A stretch of DNA of 64,000 nucleotides, taken from assembly GCA_035601575.1 (NCBI GenBank), contig DATNNZ010000032.1:1-64000 (forward strand). The letters are read 5' to 3'. The notes under the pieces were generated by a model. It saw only the letters and a list, made by a program, of their open reading frames with translations. It was not told the origin of the DNA and did no database searches. Made by a program: the position numbers and the translations under genes. How positions within the stretch are numbered: position 1 is the stretch's first letter; each line of letters begins with the position of its first letter. Positions 43,064-51,721 of this stretch are shown here, piece after piece. Source of the DNA: DASTDH01 sp035601575 (lineage in GTDB: Bacteria > Verrucomicrobiota > Verrucomicrobiia > Chthoniobacterales > JAFAMB01).

Positions 43064-43794
43064 AAGGGGGTATTTCGTAATGCGATGATTCGAAGCCCTT
43101 CCAGGGTGAGGTCAGGATCAACAATTTGCAACTCCGGAAGTTTCGCCGCGATCAAAGAAGCGTAGCTACCTGTCGCAACGATGTGGGCTTTTCCTTCCAA
43201 TTTTCCGACGATCTCAGTAACGATTTGACGTACCAGCCCGCGGTATCCAAAAACTGCTCCGGCTAACATCGCTTCCTTGGTTGATTTCCCGATGATATTG
43301 GCAGGTTCTGAGAGATCAATTCGAGGGAGCAACGCCGTCCGTTGGTAAAGGTAATCGGTCATCGCGCCGAGGCCAGGTGCGATTACGCCTCCGATATATT
43401 GTCGCAAGTGGGAAATAATGTCGAACGTGACGGCGGTCCCAAAATCTACCACGACAGCCGGCGCACCAAACCGCGAGGTGACTCCGACCGCGTTCGCTAA
43501 ACGATCCGCTCCGATGCTTTGCGGTTCGGGAAAATCGACGCCGATTCCCAGATCGAGCGCAGCACTGACCTCTACCAGGCGCCCTCGTAATTTCTTCCGG
43601 AATATTCCGGTTTTGCTGGGGACAACCGAGCCAACAATGGCGTAATCAAACACCCACCTCTCCAAGACGCGATTGACGGCATCGGCGGTCAATCGGTTGG
43701 TCGGAATCACGCTCTTTTTGAGTAACCTTTCCTGATCGGATAAGGCGATCTTCGTCGAAGTATTATTCAGATTTACCAGCAAGAGTCGGTTCAT
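43060..43794 (-). CDS. coaX: Type III pantothenate kinase CoaX
   Basis: A 244-residue enzyme from ATG 43794; the frame continues upstream into hemB, which is unlikely to be used. It phosphorylates pantothenate, the first step to coenzyme A. Recognised are GADRLANAVGVTSRFGAPAV near 105, VVDFGTAVTFDIIS near 125 and GGVIAPGLGAM near 147. The N-terminal DxGNT phosphate loop reads LVNLNNTSTKIAL, with Asp changed to Asn, which is unusual. It is coupled to the ROK kinase gene and divergent from hemB (60 bases). Confidence 0.87.
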   Translation of the reverse strand: MNRLLLVNLNNTSTKIALSDQERLLKKSVIPTNRLTADAVNRVLERWVFDYAIVGSVVPSKTGIFRKKLRGRLVEVSAALDLGIGVDFPEPQSIGADRLANAVGVTSRFGAPAVVVDFGTAVTFDIISHLRQYIGGVIAPGLGAMTDYLYQRTALLPRIDLSEPANIIGKSTKEAMLAGAVFGYRGLVRQIVTEIVGKLEGKAHIVATGSYASLIAAKLPELQIVDPDLTLEGLRIIALRNTPL

Positions 43795-43854
43795 TATCCG
43801 GGAAAGGGAACTTATACACATTTGCAGCGAGGCGTCTGGCAAATAGACTAAGCT

Positions 43855-44838
43855 ATGCTTGATCTGCTTCGTCGCCCACGGCGCCTTCGCTCCAGCGAGA
43901 CTCTCAGACAGCTCGTTCGCGAGGTCACCTTTGAGCCATGGCAATGCATCTACCCGATGTTTGTCTCGGAAAAAGTGACTGGCCAAACCCCGATTGTGAG
44001 CATGCCCAACGTTTTCCAATATGACGTCGAGCACTTGGTGGAAGAGGCCAAAACGGCGTATTCTGACGGAGTTCGGGCTATTCTGGTATTTGGAATACCA
44101 GCGGTCAAAGATGATGCGGCTTCTGGTGCTTATGCTCAGGAGGGAATTGTTCAGCGGGCGATTCGCCGTTTAAAGCACGAGGTTTCAGATCTAATCGTTA
44201 TTGCTGATGTATGCCTTTGCGAATACATGGAGCACGGCCACTGCGGAGTCGTGCAACGATCAAAGGACCGCTACGAAATCGTAAACGATCCCTCGGTGGA
44301 ACTAATCGCCCGCACAGCAGTCAGCCTGGCGGAAGCGGGAGCCGATATCGTTGCCCCCAGCGATATGATGGATGGTCGGGTGTCGGTAATCCGCCGCGAA
44401 CTCGATCTTCGGGGCTTCCAAACGGTTCCGGTAATGAGCTATGCGGCAAAATTCTGCTCTGCCTTCTACGGTCCATTCAGAGAGGCGGCCGAAAGCGCCC
44501 CACATTTTGGCGATCGCCGCAGCTATCAAATGGATCCGGCTAACGCCAGCGAGGCGTTGCGCGAGATCGCCCTGGATCTCGAAGAAGGTGCCGATTTGTT
44601 GATCGTGAAACCTGGTCTGCCATACCTGGACATACTCTGGCGGGTGAAAGACCGGTTCAAGATGCCGACTGCGGTCTACAACGTGAGCGGTGAATACGCC
44701 ATGCTCAAGGCGGCAGCCCAGAACGGTTGGATTGATGAAAAAAGTGCAGTCCTGGAGTTGATGACTTCTTTCCGGCGAGCAGGCGCAGATCTCATCATCA
44801 CTTACTGGGCACGGGAAGTAGCGAAGTGGATTGGCTAG
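43855..44838 (+). CDS. hemB: Porphobilinogen synthase (5-aminolevulinate dehydratase) HemB
   Basis: A 327-residue TIM-barrel enzyme joining two 5-aminolevulinates into porphobilinogen for heme. The three-Cys zinc site is visible in VCLCEYMEHGHCGVV near 120. The Schiff-base lysines are in PVMSYAAKFCSAFYGPFREA near 200 and LLIVKPGLPYLDI near 250. Normal length, zinc-dependent type. Divergent from coaX; a single gene. Confidence 0.95.
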   Translation: MLDLLRRPRRLRSSETLRQLVREVTFEPWQCIYPMFVSEKVTGQTPIVSMPNVFQYDVEHLVEEAKTAYSDGVRAILVFGIPAVKDDAASGAYAQEGIVQRAIRRLKHEVSDLIVIADVCLCEYMEHGHCGVVQRSKDRYEIVNDPSVELIARTAVSLAEAGADIVAPSDMMDGRVSVIRRELDLRGFQTVPVMSYAAKFCSAFYGPFREAAESAPHFGDRRSYQMDPANASEALREIALDLEEGADLLIVKPGLPYLDILWRVKDRFKMPTAVYNVSGEYAMLKAAAQNGWIDEKSAVLELMTSFRRAGADLIITYWAREVAKWIG

Positions 44839-44931
44839 ATTGCAACCCATACGAAGAAAATCCGATGGGACAGTCGCCGCTGACGGAATCGATTTCGAAG
44901 CCCGACAGCTAGGCATGACCTAATCACGCCG

Positions 44932-46146
44932 CTACAATTCGCGACCGACATTGATCGCAGGCTCCGTCGACGCTCGTTCCACTCCTCGGAGCGACAGACT
45001 GACGACGAAAGCCACCGCCATTATTAGTCCACCAATCAAAAAGGGCGTATTACCATACTCGATTGGAGGACGGCCATGATCGCTGGCCAGAAGGAATCCG
45101 CCAATTGCCGGTCCGCAAACCCGGCCCAGACTTCCAGCAGATTGTAGGATGCCTAAGACTCGCCCCTGAACACCGGCATGAGCACCCTTGGAAGCCATCG
45201 CATTGATCGTTGGTTGAGCCAAGCTGTTACCGATGCCCAAGCCGATAGTAAACAAGACAAATAATGGAATAGTCGTCCCAAACGGCATTAGGGCCATACT
45301 TACTGCCATTACCGCCAAACCGACGACGGCCAATTTGTAGTCACCGAAACACTTAGCTAGTCGACCGATCGCCCCTCCTTGAATGAGCGCTCCCACCAGT
45401 CCCAGAACCACGAAAATCCAGCTGATCTGTGATTGGCTAAGATCGAAACGTCGGTGACTGACTTGGGGATAAATCATCGTGACAACCGCGAAACCGGCGA
45501 TCGCCACGAAGTAAGTCAAAACCAAGAGACCAAGCCATCGACCGAAAGATCCCGACCAGACTTCTCCCGCACTCTCCAAATTTTGCAGCCGGTCGGCATG
45601 CTGCTTCGGTTCAGGCAGCAGCGCGATCACCGCCAGTCCATTTAGCAGGGCTACTACTGCGGCGAACCAAAACGGCACTGCTGGTGAGATAAGGCTAAGC
45701 AATCCGCCGATAGCTGGACCCAGCACGAATCCAACTCCGAAGGCGGCACCAATCAAACCGATCCGCCGAGAACGATTTTCCGGTGGCGTGATATCGGCAA
45801 TATAGGCAGACGCAGTGCCGACGCTTGCGCCGGAGATTCCGGCGATTATTCGGGCCAAAAAAAGCATGAACAAAGAGTGTGCGTTGGCCATCAGAATGTA
45901 CCCTGTGGCGGAACCAAGCAGGCTACAAAGCAGGACCGGTTTGCGACCGAACCGATCAGAGATTCCGCCCAAAACGGGCGAGGCCAGGAACTGCATGAAC
46001 GAGTAAGAAGCCAGGAGCAGACCGATCTGCCATTCCAGGGCTCCAAAGCTTTGGGCATAAAGCGGCAAAATGGGGATGATCATCCCGAAGCCGATCAGGT
46101 CGATGAAAACGATTAGGAGAATGATTGCCAGTGGCGATTTTTTCAT
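44932..46146 (-). CDS. MFS transporter (TetA/multidrug-like)
   Basis: A 404-residue membrane protein of 12 predicted helices from the ATG at 46146 (an upstream ATG adds 18 basic residues). Motif A is GGISDRFGRKPVLLCSLLGS near 63 and motif C-like GFVLGPAIGGLLSL near 135, both of drug:H+ antiporters. FIDLIGFGMIIPILPLYAQ at the start is typical of TetA-class exporters. It lies 143 bases downstream of a XylR-type regulator and may be controlled by it. Substrate unknown. Confidence 0.88.
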   Translation of the reverse strand: MKKSPLAIILLIVFIDLIGFGMIIPILPLYAQSFGALEWQIGLLLASYSFMQFLASPVLGGISDRFGRKPVLLCSLLGSATGYILMANAHSLFMLFLARIIAGISGASVGTASAYIADITPPENRSRRIGLIGAAFGVGFVLGPAIGGLLSLISPAVPFWFAAVVALLNGLAVIALLPEPKQHADRLQNLESAGEVWSGSFGRWLGLLVLTYFVAIAGFAVVTMIYPQVSHRRFDLSQSQISWIFVVLGLVGALIQGGAIGRLAKCFGDYKLAVVGLAVMAVSMALMPFGTTIPLFVLFTIGLGIGNSLAQPTINAMASKGAHAGVQGRVLGILQSAGSLGRVCGPAIGGFLLASDHGRPPIEYGNTPFLIGGLIMAVAFVVSLSLRGVERASTEPAINVGREL

Positions 46147-46289
46147 GCGTTCAGTGCGCAAAGAGACAATACAAAAATATCCGGCCCGCGCACGGCGCAA
46201 ACGCGTACGTCGCTCACCAGAGAGCCGCTCACGCAGCCGTCGGATCTCTCCGCGAAAAGTCGTACAGAGCGATCAAAGGGCAAACCGCG

Positions 46290-47483
46290 TCATTTGGCGA
46301 TCACTGATCGCCGGAACTCACGTGGAGAAATGCCCAGCTTTCGCTTAAACATCGCGCTCAGATACTCTACCCCTGAGAATGCCACCTGATCGGCAATCTG
46401 CGCGATTGAAAGATCGGTGGTGGTCAACAACTGTTTAACTCGCTCGAGGCGAAGTCGCACGATTTCCTCGTAGGGTGATCGGCGGAGAAATTTCTGGAAA
46501 CGACGTTCCAATACCGTCCGAGAGATCGGTACCACCCTCAGCACATCCTCCACCCCGATTCCCTCGCAAGCGTGATCTCGAATGAACCGCATGGCCTGAG
46601 CGATTTCGGTGTCTCGCACTGCGATTGCTTCGGTTGATTTCCGAGCGAAAACGCCGATCGGGGCGACTAAACGAGTTTGGTTGCGTATTTGCTGACCCTG
46701 CATAATGCGGTCGAGCAGCTCAGCAGCTTCATAACCGGCGCGCCGGGCATTTGGGATGATACTAGAGAGCGGAGGATCACAAAGTTCGCAGAGAAGTTCG
46801 TCGTTATGATGGCCGATGACGGCTACTTCGTCCGGCACGCGTACGCCGGCTTGCCGGCAGACATCAAGGAGTTGTTGGCCACGAATATCGTAGCAAGCAA
46901 AAATCCCAATTGGCTTGGGAAGACCGAGCAGCCAATTAACCAGCTTACTCTGTTCGCGAGGCCAGTCTTCGGCATCGCCAATCTCCGAATCGAAGACCCT
47001 GACGTCGAAACCGGCCTCACGCAGATGCTTGCGAAAGTTTTGTTCGTGACGAAGCGACCAATCAAATCGGATGTCTCCGCAGTAACCAAATAAGCGGAAG
47101 CCACGTTCCAGCAAGTGCTCCGCCGCAACCGCGGAGACGGCGTCGCTATCGCTAGCTACCGTCGGGAAGTTTCGTTTGACGGCATTGCTGCTGACGTTGA
47201 CTACCGGCAATTTCGTCGCCGCGACAGCCTCCTCAATTCGGCTGTTCTCGATCCTCGCAACAATACCGTGTCCATGCCAGTTGTGGAACCAAGGAGGCGG
47301 TTCATCTCCCCGACCTTGTTCTGTGAAATGGATTTCCCAATTCGCACCCTCCCGCACATAGGTTCGGATTCCTCGCAACAACCCTCGGCTATAAGCGTTG
47401 GACGTTTCAATTAGCAGCGCTACTTGGGGACGCGGAGAAGCGAAGTTCGGGTAATTTGTCACGGTTGGCGAAGCGAATGCCAA
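46290..47483 (-). CDS. XylR-family transcriptional regulator (LacI-type sensor, AraC-type DNA binding)
   Basis: A 397-residue regulator. Residues 18-280 form a periplasmic-binding-like sugar sensor (VALLIETSNAYSRGLLRGIR, FGYCGDIRFDWSLRHEQNF, VPDEVAVIGHHNDELLCEL), and residues 295-397 an AraC domain with two helix-turn-helix motifs (VVPISRTVLERRFQKFLRRS and IAQIADQVAFSGVEYLSAMF). This combination is the XylR type and usually controls pentose or other sugar genes. No sugar catabolic gene is adjacent; the MFS exporter follows in the same direction. Confidence 0.9.
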   Translation of the reverse strand: MAFASPTVTNYPNFASPRPQVALLIETSNAYSRGLLRGIRTYVREGANWEIHFTEQGRGDEPPPWFHNWHGHGIVARIENSRIEEAVAATKLPVVNVSSNAVKRNFPTVASDSDAVSAVAAEHLLERGFRLFGYCGDIRFDWSLRHEQNFRKHLREAGFDVRVFDSEIGDAEDWPREQSKLVNWLLGLPKPIGIFACYDIRGQQLLDVCRQAGVRVPDEVAVIGHHNDELLCELCDPPLSSIIPNARRAGYEAAELLDRIMQGQQIRNQTRLVAPIGVFARKSTEAIAVRDTEIAQAMRFIRDHACEGIGVEDVLRVVPISRTVLERRFQKFLRRSPYEEIVRLRLERVKQLLTTTDLSIAQIADQVAFSGVEYLSAMFKRKLGISPREFRRSVIAK

Positions 47484-47675
47484 TTAAGATCGTTTTCGAT
47501 TCCCTTGATGGAGTCAACCAAAAGTAGGAGCCGATCGCTCACACCTTCAAATTGGAGATTGGCGATCCTCTTTCGATTTCGTAATCGTATTCCGCATTCC
47601 AATCCACACTGCGCATTCCCGTTCATTGGGACGCTTTTTTCTTTCGCGCATTCCAGCAAGCCATTAGAAGAGAGG

Positions 47676-48548
47676 ATGTCGACGCGTCCTACACCGATTC
47701 TCTGGTATATTGTGTTGGCTCCGTTTGTCACACTGATGTTGCTCGGGTTTGGATTGTTGGAAGGGCTTTGGATTTTATTTTTCTCCCACGTGATACTCGT
47801 CGCGACCACGCTCATCCCCTCATTTCAGGGCTTCGGGCCGGTTATGACCGTTTTCGACCAAGACGGTGATGAAGTCTGGTTAACGATTGATGACGGCCCT
47901 GACCCGCGTACAACCCCTGCGATTTTGGATCTGCTCAATCGCTTTGATGCCAGAGCGACGTTTTTTCTGATTGGCCAAAAAGCAATGGACGCTCCCGATC
48001 TCGTTCAGATGATATTGGATGGCGGACATTCGATTGGAAATCACACTCACACCCATCCGCAGTTCGATTTTTGGAGGCTCAGACCGCAACGACTCCGACA
48101 CGAGATCGACCGATTTGAGGAGACTCTGGCCAGCCTGGACTTCCCGATTCCATGCCTCTTTCGAGCACCAACCGGTATGAAGAATCCGTACCTCCATCCC
48201 ATCCTTTCGGCTCGTAATCTGTTTCTCGTGGGCTGGAGTGCTCGGGCCTATGACACACGCGAAAAGGAGGCGGCGACTGTGGCTGAGCGTTTGCTGCAGG
48301 CAGTGCAACCCGGAGCAATTCTACTGCTACACGAATACTCCCAGGCTTCTATTCGAACTCTCGAAATCCTGCTGCATAGTCTGAATGGTCGACAAATTCG
48401 GTGCGTGATTCCGCGACCGGATCAGCTGCGAACCAAACGAGCTAATTCAGCAAAAGCTCTTGATTGCGAATCCAGCTGCGCAACATTTTCGAAATGGGAG
48501 ATTATTACTCAGAGTTGGCGTCGGCTTTACAAGAAAGACTCGACGTGA
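47676..48548 (+). CDS. Polysaccharide deacetylase (NodB domain)
   Basis: A 290-residue protein from ATG 47676, preceded by an AGAGG ribosome site. Two membrane helices at the start (YIVLAPFVTLMLLGFGLLEG) anchor it. The carbohydrate esterase 4 motifs are VWLTIDDGPDPRTTPAIL near 70 (Asp-Asp metal and base), GHSIGNHTHTHPQFD near 115 (two His ligands), FRAPTGMKNPYL near 155, and LLLHEYS near 230 for the C-terminal His. It would remove N-acetyl groups from a wall or surface polysaccharide. Confidence 0.9.
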   Translation: MSTRPTPILWYIVLAPFVTLMLLGFGLLEGLWILFFSHVILVATTLIPSFQGFGPVMTVFDQDGDEVWLTIDDGPDPRTTPAILDLLNRFDARATFFLIGQKAMDAPDLVQMILDGGHSIGNHTHTHPQFDFWRLRPQRLRHEIDRFEETLASLDFPIPCLFRAPTGMKNPYLHPILSARNLFLVGWSARAYDTREKEAATVAERLLQAVQPGAILLLHEYSQASIRTLEILLHSLNGRQIRCVIPRPDQLRTKRANSAKALDCESSCATFSKWEIITQSWRRLYKKDST

Positions 48549-48745
48549 TCTCCGATCAAGACTTGCGAACGAGAGATCCGGAAGCACAATTGCGGAAACT
48601 TCGTCTGCTATCGGAGCAGATCGATCGGCTGAAAGAACGGCTGCCCGCCGACACAGATCCAATGCTAAAGCATTTTTTGGATCGGATGAGTCTGACGAAG
48701 GCGTTGGAACTTATCCAGAGGCGATATCTGGAGGCGAACAATTAG
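48494..48745 (+). CDS. Small helical hypothetical protein
   Basis: An 83-residue frame starting with MGDYYSELASALQERLDVIS and continuing as charged helices (LRKLRLLSEQIDRLKERLPA, then LKHFLDRMSLTKALELIQRR). It overlaps the deacetylase 3' end by 55 bases and stops 15 bases before the phosphoesterase gene. Coiled-coil composition and operon position favour a real gene. I recognise no family. Confidence 0.6.
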   Translation: MGDYYSELASALQERLDVISDQDLRTRDPEAQLRKLRLLSEQIDRLKERLPADTDPMLKHFLDRMSLTKALELIQRRYLEANN

Positions 48746-48760
48746 GTTGTCCGAGTTACA

Positions 48761-49636
48761 ATGCGGATAGCCGTTTTGGCCGACATACATGCCAATCTGC
48801 TCGCCCTGGAAGCGGTCATTGCAGACCTGGAAATCGTGCAGCCCGATCAGGTCATTGTGGCCGGCGATTTCCAGAATCGAGGTCCTGCTCCCAAGGAAGT
48901 TTACGAGCGGTTGCGTAAGTTTGATTGGCCGCTCCTGCGCGGCAATCATGAAGACTATGTAATTGAGCAGAGCCAAACTCCGAGCGGAGAAGCGCACGCG
49001 GTCGATCTCTATGCCTGGCAACCGGCACGCTGGACCGCGGAAAGAGTTTCGGAAACAATCCCATTCTTGCGAACCTTGCCGATCGCAATCCAGCTTAGCG
49101 GACCGGACGGTTCATTTGTCTGTATCGCTCACGGTTCGCCTCGTTCTAACGCCGAAGGTTTTTCCCCCTCGACGCGCGTTGAAAAGGCGTTTGATATGCT
49201 CGGCAAACCTATGCCTAGGGTGCTTTGTTGCGGGCACACGCATCTACCGTTACAGAGGCAAATCGGACCGACTTGGGTCTTTAACGTCGGGTCGGTCGGG
49301 TTCCCTTTTGACGGAGATTGGCGGGCCGCATACGGAATTCTGAATTGGAGCGAGGGTGAGTGGTGGACCGAACTGCGCCGTGTTGCGTATCCGGTAGAAG
49401 CAGTGGCGGAGAGTCTGGCTTCTCCGGAATTTCATGAGGGAATAGGCCCGATGGCCAAGATCATTCAGCGAGAGCTGGAGACAGCTCATCCGCATCTCAC
49501 ACTTTTTACTCTCACGGTCCTGCCCCGCGTGCGTTCCGGAGAGCTAGCGATTTACAAGGCGGTCGATGAGTATCTGGCGTACACCCAGGCAGAGATCGAG
49601 AATCTGTATTTGGAGTTACGCCAACGGCTGGGGTAG
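48761..49636 (+). CDS. Calcineurin-like metallophosphoesterase
   Basis: A 291-residue phosphoesterase. Metal-binding motifs appear in order: LADIHANLLALEAVI near 5 (D-x-H), VAGDFQNRGPAPKEV near 33 (GDxxxRGP), LRGNHEDYV near 65 (GNHE instead of GNHD), CIAHGSPR near 120 and VLCCGHTHLPLQR near 155 (GHTH). The family includes YfcE and diadenosine tetraphosphatase-like enzymes; the substrate is unknown. About 70 C-terminal residues extend beyond the core. Convergent with rpsD. Confidence 0.88.
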   Translation: MRIAVLADIHANLLALEAVIADLEIVQPDQVIVAGDFQNRGPAPKEVYERLRKFDWPLLRGNHEDYVIEQSQTPSGEAHAVDLYAWQPARWTAERVSETIPFLRTLPIAIQLSGPDGSFVCIAHGSPRSNAEGFSPSTRVEKAFDMLGKPMPRVLCCGHTHLPLQRQIGPTWVFNVGSVGFPFDGDWRAAYGILNWSEGEWWTELRRVAYPVEAVAESLASPEFHEGIGPMAKIIQRELETAHPHLTLFTLTVLPRVRSGELAIYKAVDEYLAYTQAEIENLYLELRQRLG

Positions 49637-49650
49637 GCCCAATCCCTACC
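49632..49650. terminator. Short hairpin between phosphoesterase and rpsD ends
   Basis: GGTAGG (49632-49637) and CCTACC (49645-49650) pair with a 7-base loop in the 16-base gap between the two converging stop codons. There is no U-run, so this is at best a weak bidirectional terminator. Confidence 0.35.
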
Positions 49651-49652
49651 GA

Positions 49653-50264
49653 CTAACGAGAATACAACTCGACCACCAATTGTTCATTCACGATCGGAGC
49701 GATCTCTTCGCGAGTAGGTATGCGCACCACCTTGCCCTGGAACTGATCCTTGTCGACCACCAACCAATCTGGAATCGGCTGAATCTGCGTTAATTCGAGA
49801 TTCCGGGTGGCTAAGCGGCGTGAGGCTGGCCGATCTTTGACGGTCACGACATCGCCGGCGCGCAAATTGAAAGATGAAACGTTAACTTTTCGATTATTAA
49901 CCGCAACGTGTCCATGCGACACCATTTGTCGCGCTGCATTCCGAGAGTTCGCGAACCCGAGCCGGTAGACAACATTATCAAGTCGTGTCTCCAGCATTTG
50001 CAGCAAAGTTTCGCCGGTAACGCCGCGTTTGCGGAGTGCACTCTCAAAGTAGCGGCGAAATTGCCGCTCCATTAGACCATATTGGAATCGGAGCTTCTGC
50101 TTCTCCGCCAAAGCGGCCGAATAGTCGGAGCGCTTGCGGCGGGATCCTTTCGGCCCATGCATGCCGGGCGGATAGTTTTTACGTTCAAGAGCTTTGCTCG
50201 GACCAAATAAAGCAACGCCATAACGACGGCTTATTCTCGACTTAGGACCTGTATAACGAGCCAT
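49653..50264 (-). CDS. rpsD: 30S ribosomal protein S4
   Basis: A 203-residue S4, matching the usual 200-206. It binds 16S rRNA early in 30S assembly. The start MARYTGPKSRISRRYGVALF lacks the N-terminal zinc cysteines, so it is the C-minus type. The S4 RNA-binding domain is seen as LETRLDNVVYRLGFANSRNA and QMVSHGHVAVNNRKVNV. It ends the ribosomal cluster; rpoA and rplQ, which usually follow, are absent. Confidence 0.97.
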   Translation of the reverse strand: MARYTGPKSRISRRYGVALFGPSKALERKNYPPGMHGPKGSRRKRSDYSAALAEKQKLRFQYGLMERQFRRYFESALRKRGVTGETLLQMLETRLDNVVYRLGFANSRNAARQMVSHGHVAVNNRKVNVSSFNLRAGDVVTVKDRPASRRLATRNLELTQIQPIPDWLVVDKDQFQGKVVRIPTREEIAPIVNEQLVVELYSR

Positions 50265-50277
50265 GTAAATTCTCCAA

Positions 50278-50841
50278 TCAGACGCGACGTTGTTTTGGTG
50301 GACGACACCCGTTGTGCGGCACCGGAGTCACGTCGCGGATTACAGAGATGTCCAAACCGATAGCTTGAATTGCGCGTACGGCAGATTCTCGCCCGGCACC
50401 GGGACCCTTGACCAAAACCTCTACTTCTTTCAAACCATGCCCCATGGCTTGGCGACAAGCGTCTTGGGCCACCAATTGCGCTGCATAAGCAGTGCTCTTG
50501 CGAGATCCACGAAAACCGACCTTTCCAGCGCTCGACCAACCAATCACGTTACCGGTCAAATCGCTGATGGAAACGATCGTATTGTTAAAAGTGGCCAGGA
50601 CGTGTGCAATTCCAGTACCAACATTTTTGCTTCCCTTAGCCTTGATGATCTTGGGCTTTTCTGCCTCTGTTCCGGTCAGCGAAAGTGTTGGCTTGGCCGC
50701 CGCAGCCGCTCCAGTTGAAGGTGGTGCGCCTTCCTTCTTCGTCGTTTTTGTCTTGGTTGTCTTCGGAGCCTTCGGCTCGGCGGCACCAGTTCCCGTGGGC
50801 TCACTCGTACCGGATGCCGGTGCAGTTTGTTCGTCCGCCAT
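50278..50841 (-). CDS. rpsK: 30S ribosomal protein S11 with N-terminal extension
   Basis: A 187-residue S11 (usual 129). The core from about residue 68 has GIAHVLATFNNTIVSISDLT, FRGSRKSTAYAAQLVAQDAC and DVTPVPHNGCRPPKQRRV at the C-terminus, so the functional domain on the 30S platform is intact. The first 60 residues are a low-complexity Ala/Thr/Lys/Pro tail (PKAPKTTKTKTTKKEGAPPS) not present in S11 of model bacteria. The start at 50841 follows rpsM by 14 bases; a shorter start inside the tail cannot be excluded. Confidence 0.95.
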   Translation of the reverse strand: MADEQTAPASGTSEPTGTGAAEPKAPKTTKTKTTKKEGAPPSTGAAAAAKPTLSLTGTEAEKPKIIKAKGSKNVGTGIAHVLATFNNTIVSISDLTGNVIGWSSAGKVGFRGSRKSTAYAAQLVAQDACRQAMGHGLKEVEVLVKGPGAGRESAVRAIQAIGLDISVIRDVTPVPHNGCRPPKQRRV

Positions 50842-50855
50842 GTCTCAATACTTTC

Positions 50856-51251
50856 TTAAACTTTGCCCGCTTTAGCGTCCTTGTTTCGCTGGACGCCAAC
50901 TGTCTTCCGTGGGCCTTTTCGGGTGCGTGCGTTGGTCGAAGTTCGTTGACCTCGAACTGGAAGTCCGCGGATATGCCTAATTCCGCGATAACTACGGATC
51001 GCCTGCAGGCGCTTCAGGTTTCCTTGAATTTCCCGTCGCAGATCACCTTCGATCAGCAAACCACTCCCATTAATCGCATGTACGATTTCGCCTAATTGCT
51101 CTGGGGTCAGGTTCTTTGCACGAACGTTTGGATCAACGTTAGCCTGATCTAAAATCTTTTTCGCTGTCTTGGGACCGATTCCATAAATGTAAGGCAAGGA
51201 TGCTTCGATTCGCTTGTCTCCAGGAATTTCGACTCCGAGTAACCGTGGCAT
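50856..51251 (-). CDS. rpsM: 30S ribosomal protein S13
   Basis: A 131-residue S13 on the 30S head, contacting the P-site tRNA. Recognised by MPRLLGVEIPGDKRIEASLP, YIYGIGPKTAKKIL (helix-two-turns-helix) and the conserved RGIRHIRGLPVRGQRTSTNA near 90 with the basic tail RKGPRKTVG. It follows rpmJ by 36 bases. Confidence 0.97.
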   Translation of the reverse strand: MPRLLGVEIPGDKRIEASLPYIYGIGPKTAKKILDQANVDPNVRAKNLTPEQLGEIVHAINGSGLLIEGDLRREIQGNLKRLQAIRSYRGIRHIRGLPVRGQRTSTNARTRKGPRKTVGVQRNKDAKAGKV

Positions 51252-51287
51252 AAATTTCTATTCGCTCCGTTTCGATGGTTTCGCAGA

Positions 51288-51401
51288 TCAGCCCTGCCGT
51301 TGTTTATGGCGCGGATTCTTGCAAACCACGCGGACAACGTTTTTGCGTTTGATCACTCTGCAGCTCTCACAAAGCCGCTTTACTGATGGTCTCACTTTCA
51401 T
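51288..51401 (-). CDS. rpmJ: 50S ribosomal protein L36
   Basis: A 37-residue L36 from the ATG at 51401 (the frame is open further upstream through the hairpin region, which is not used). The zinc-binding CxxC-x(n)-C-x(n)-H is complete in CESCRVIKRKNVVRVVCKNP followed by RHKQRQG. It lies between infA and rpsM, as in many bacteria. Confidence 0.95.
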   Translation of the reverse strand: MKVRPSVKRLCESCRVIKRKNVVRVVCKNPRHKQRQG

Positions 51402-51447
51402 CGCTTCAGATTCTCGGCTCGGCAGGAGCCTCGCCCTATCGGGGGAC

Positions 51448-51491
51448 AAAAAAACGCAGCCCGCAGAGCAACCCTCCCGGGAGCGTTTTTT
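51448..51491. terminator. Terminator-like hairpin between infA and rpmJ
   Basis: AAAAAAACGC and GCGTTTTTT pair across about 25 bases, with A and T tracts on the outside, in the 101-base gap between infA and rpmJ. It resembles a two-way Rho-independent terminator or attenuator inside the ribosomal operon. GC-rich parts of the loop (CCCG and CGGG) could lengthen the stem. Confidence 0.5.
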
Positions 51492-51502
51492 ATCCAACAA
51501 CC

Positions 51503-51721
51503 TTACCTTTGCCGGAAGGTTATTCGGCCTTTCGTTAGGTCGTAAGGTGACATCTCTACCATAACTTTGTCTCCTGGCAAGATCCTAATGAAGTGCAGCC
51601 GCATTTTTCCCGAGACATGGGCCAGTAATTTATGGCCGTTCGGCAGCTGCACACGAAACATCGTGTTAGGCAACAGTTCCACTATCTTGCCTTCAACTTC
51701 GATGACGTCTTTTCGCGCCAT
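51503..51721 (-). CDS. infA: Translation initiation factor IF-1
   Basis: A 72-residue S1-like OB-fold protein that blocks the A site during initiation. Family sequence is plain: VIEVEGKIVELLPNTMFRVQ, NGHKLLAHVSGKMRLHFIRI and GDKVMVEMSPYDLTKGRI. The start overlaps the map 3' end by 40 bases. Confidence 0.97.
   Translation of the reverse strand: MARKDVIEVEGKIVELLPNTMFRVQLPNGHKLLAHVSGKMRLHFIRILPGDKVMVEMSPYDLTKGRITFRQR

Noticed and set aside
44302..44916. A 204-codon minus-strand frame opposite hemB
   Set aside because: HemB is full length on the plus strand; no features in the antisense frame.
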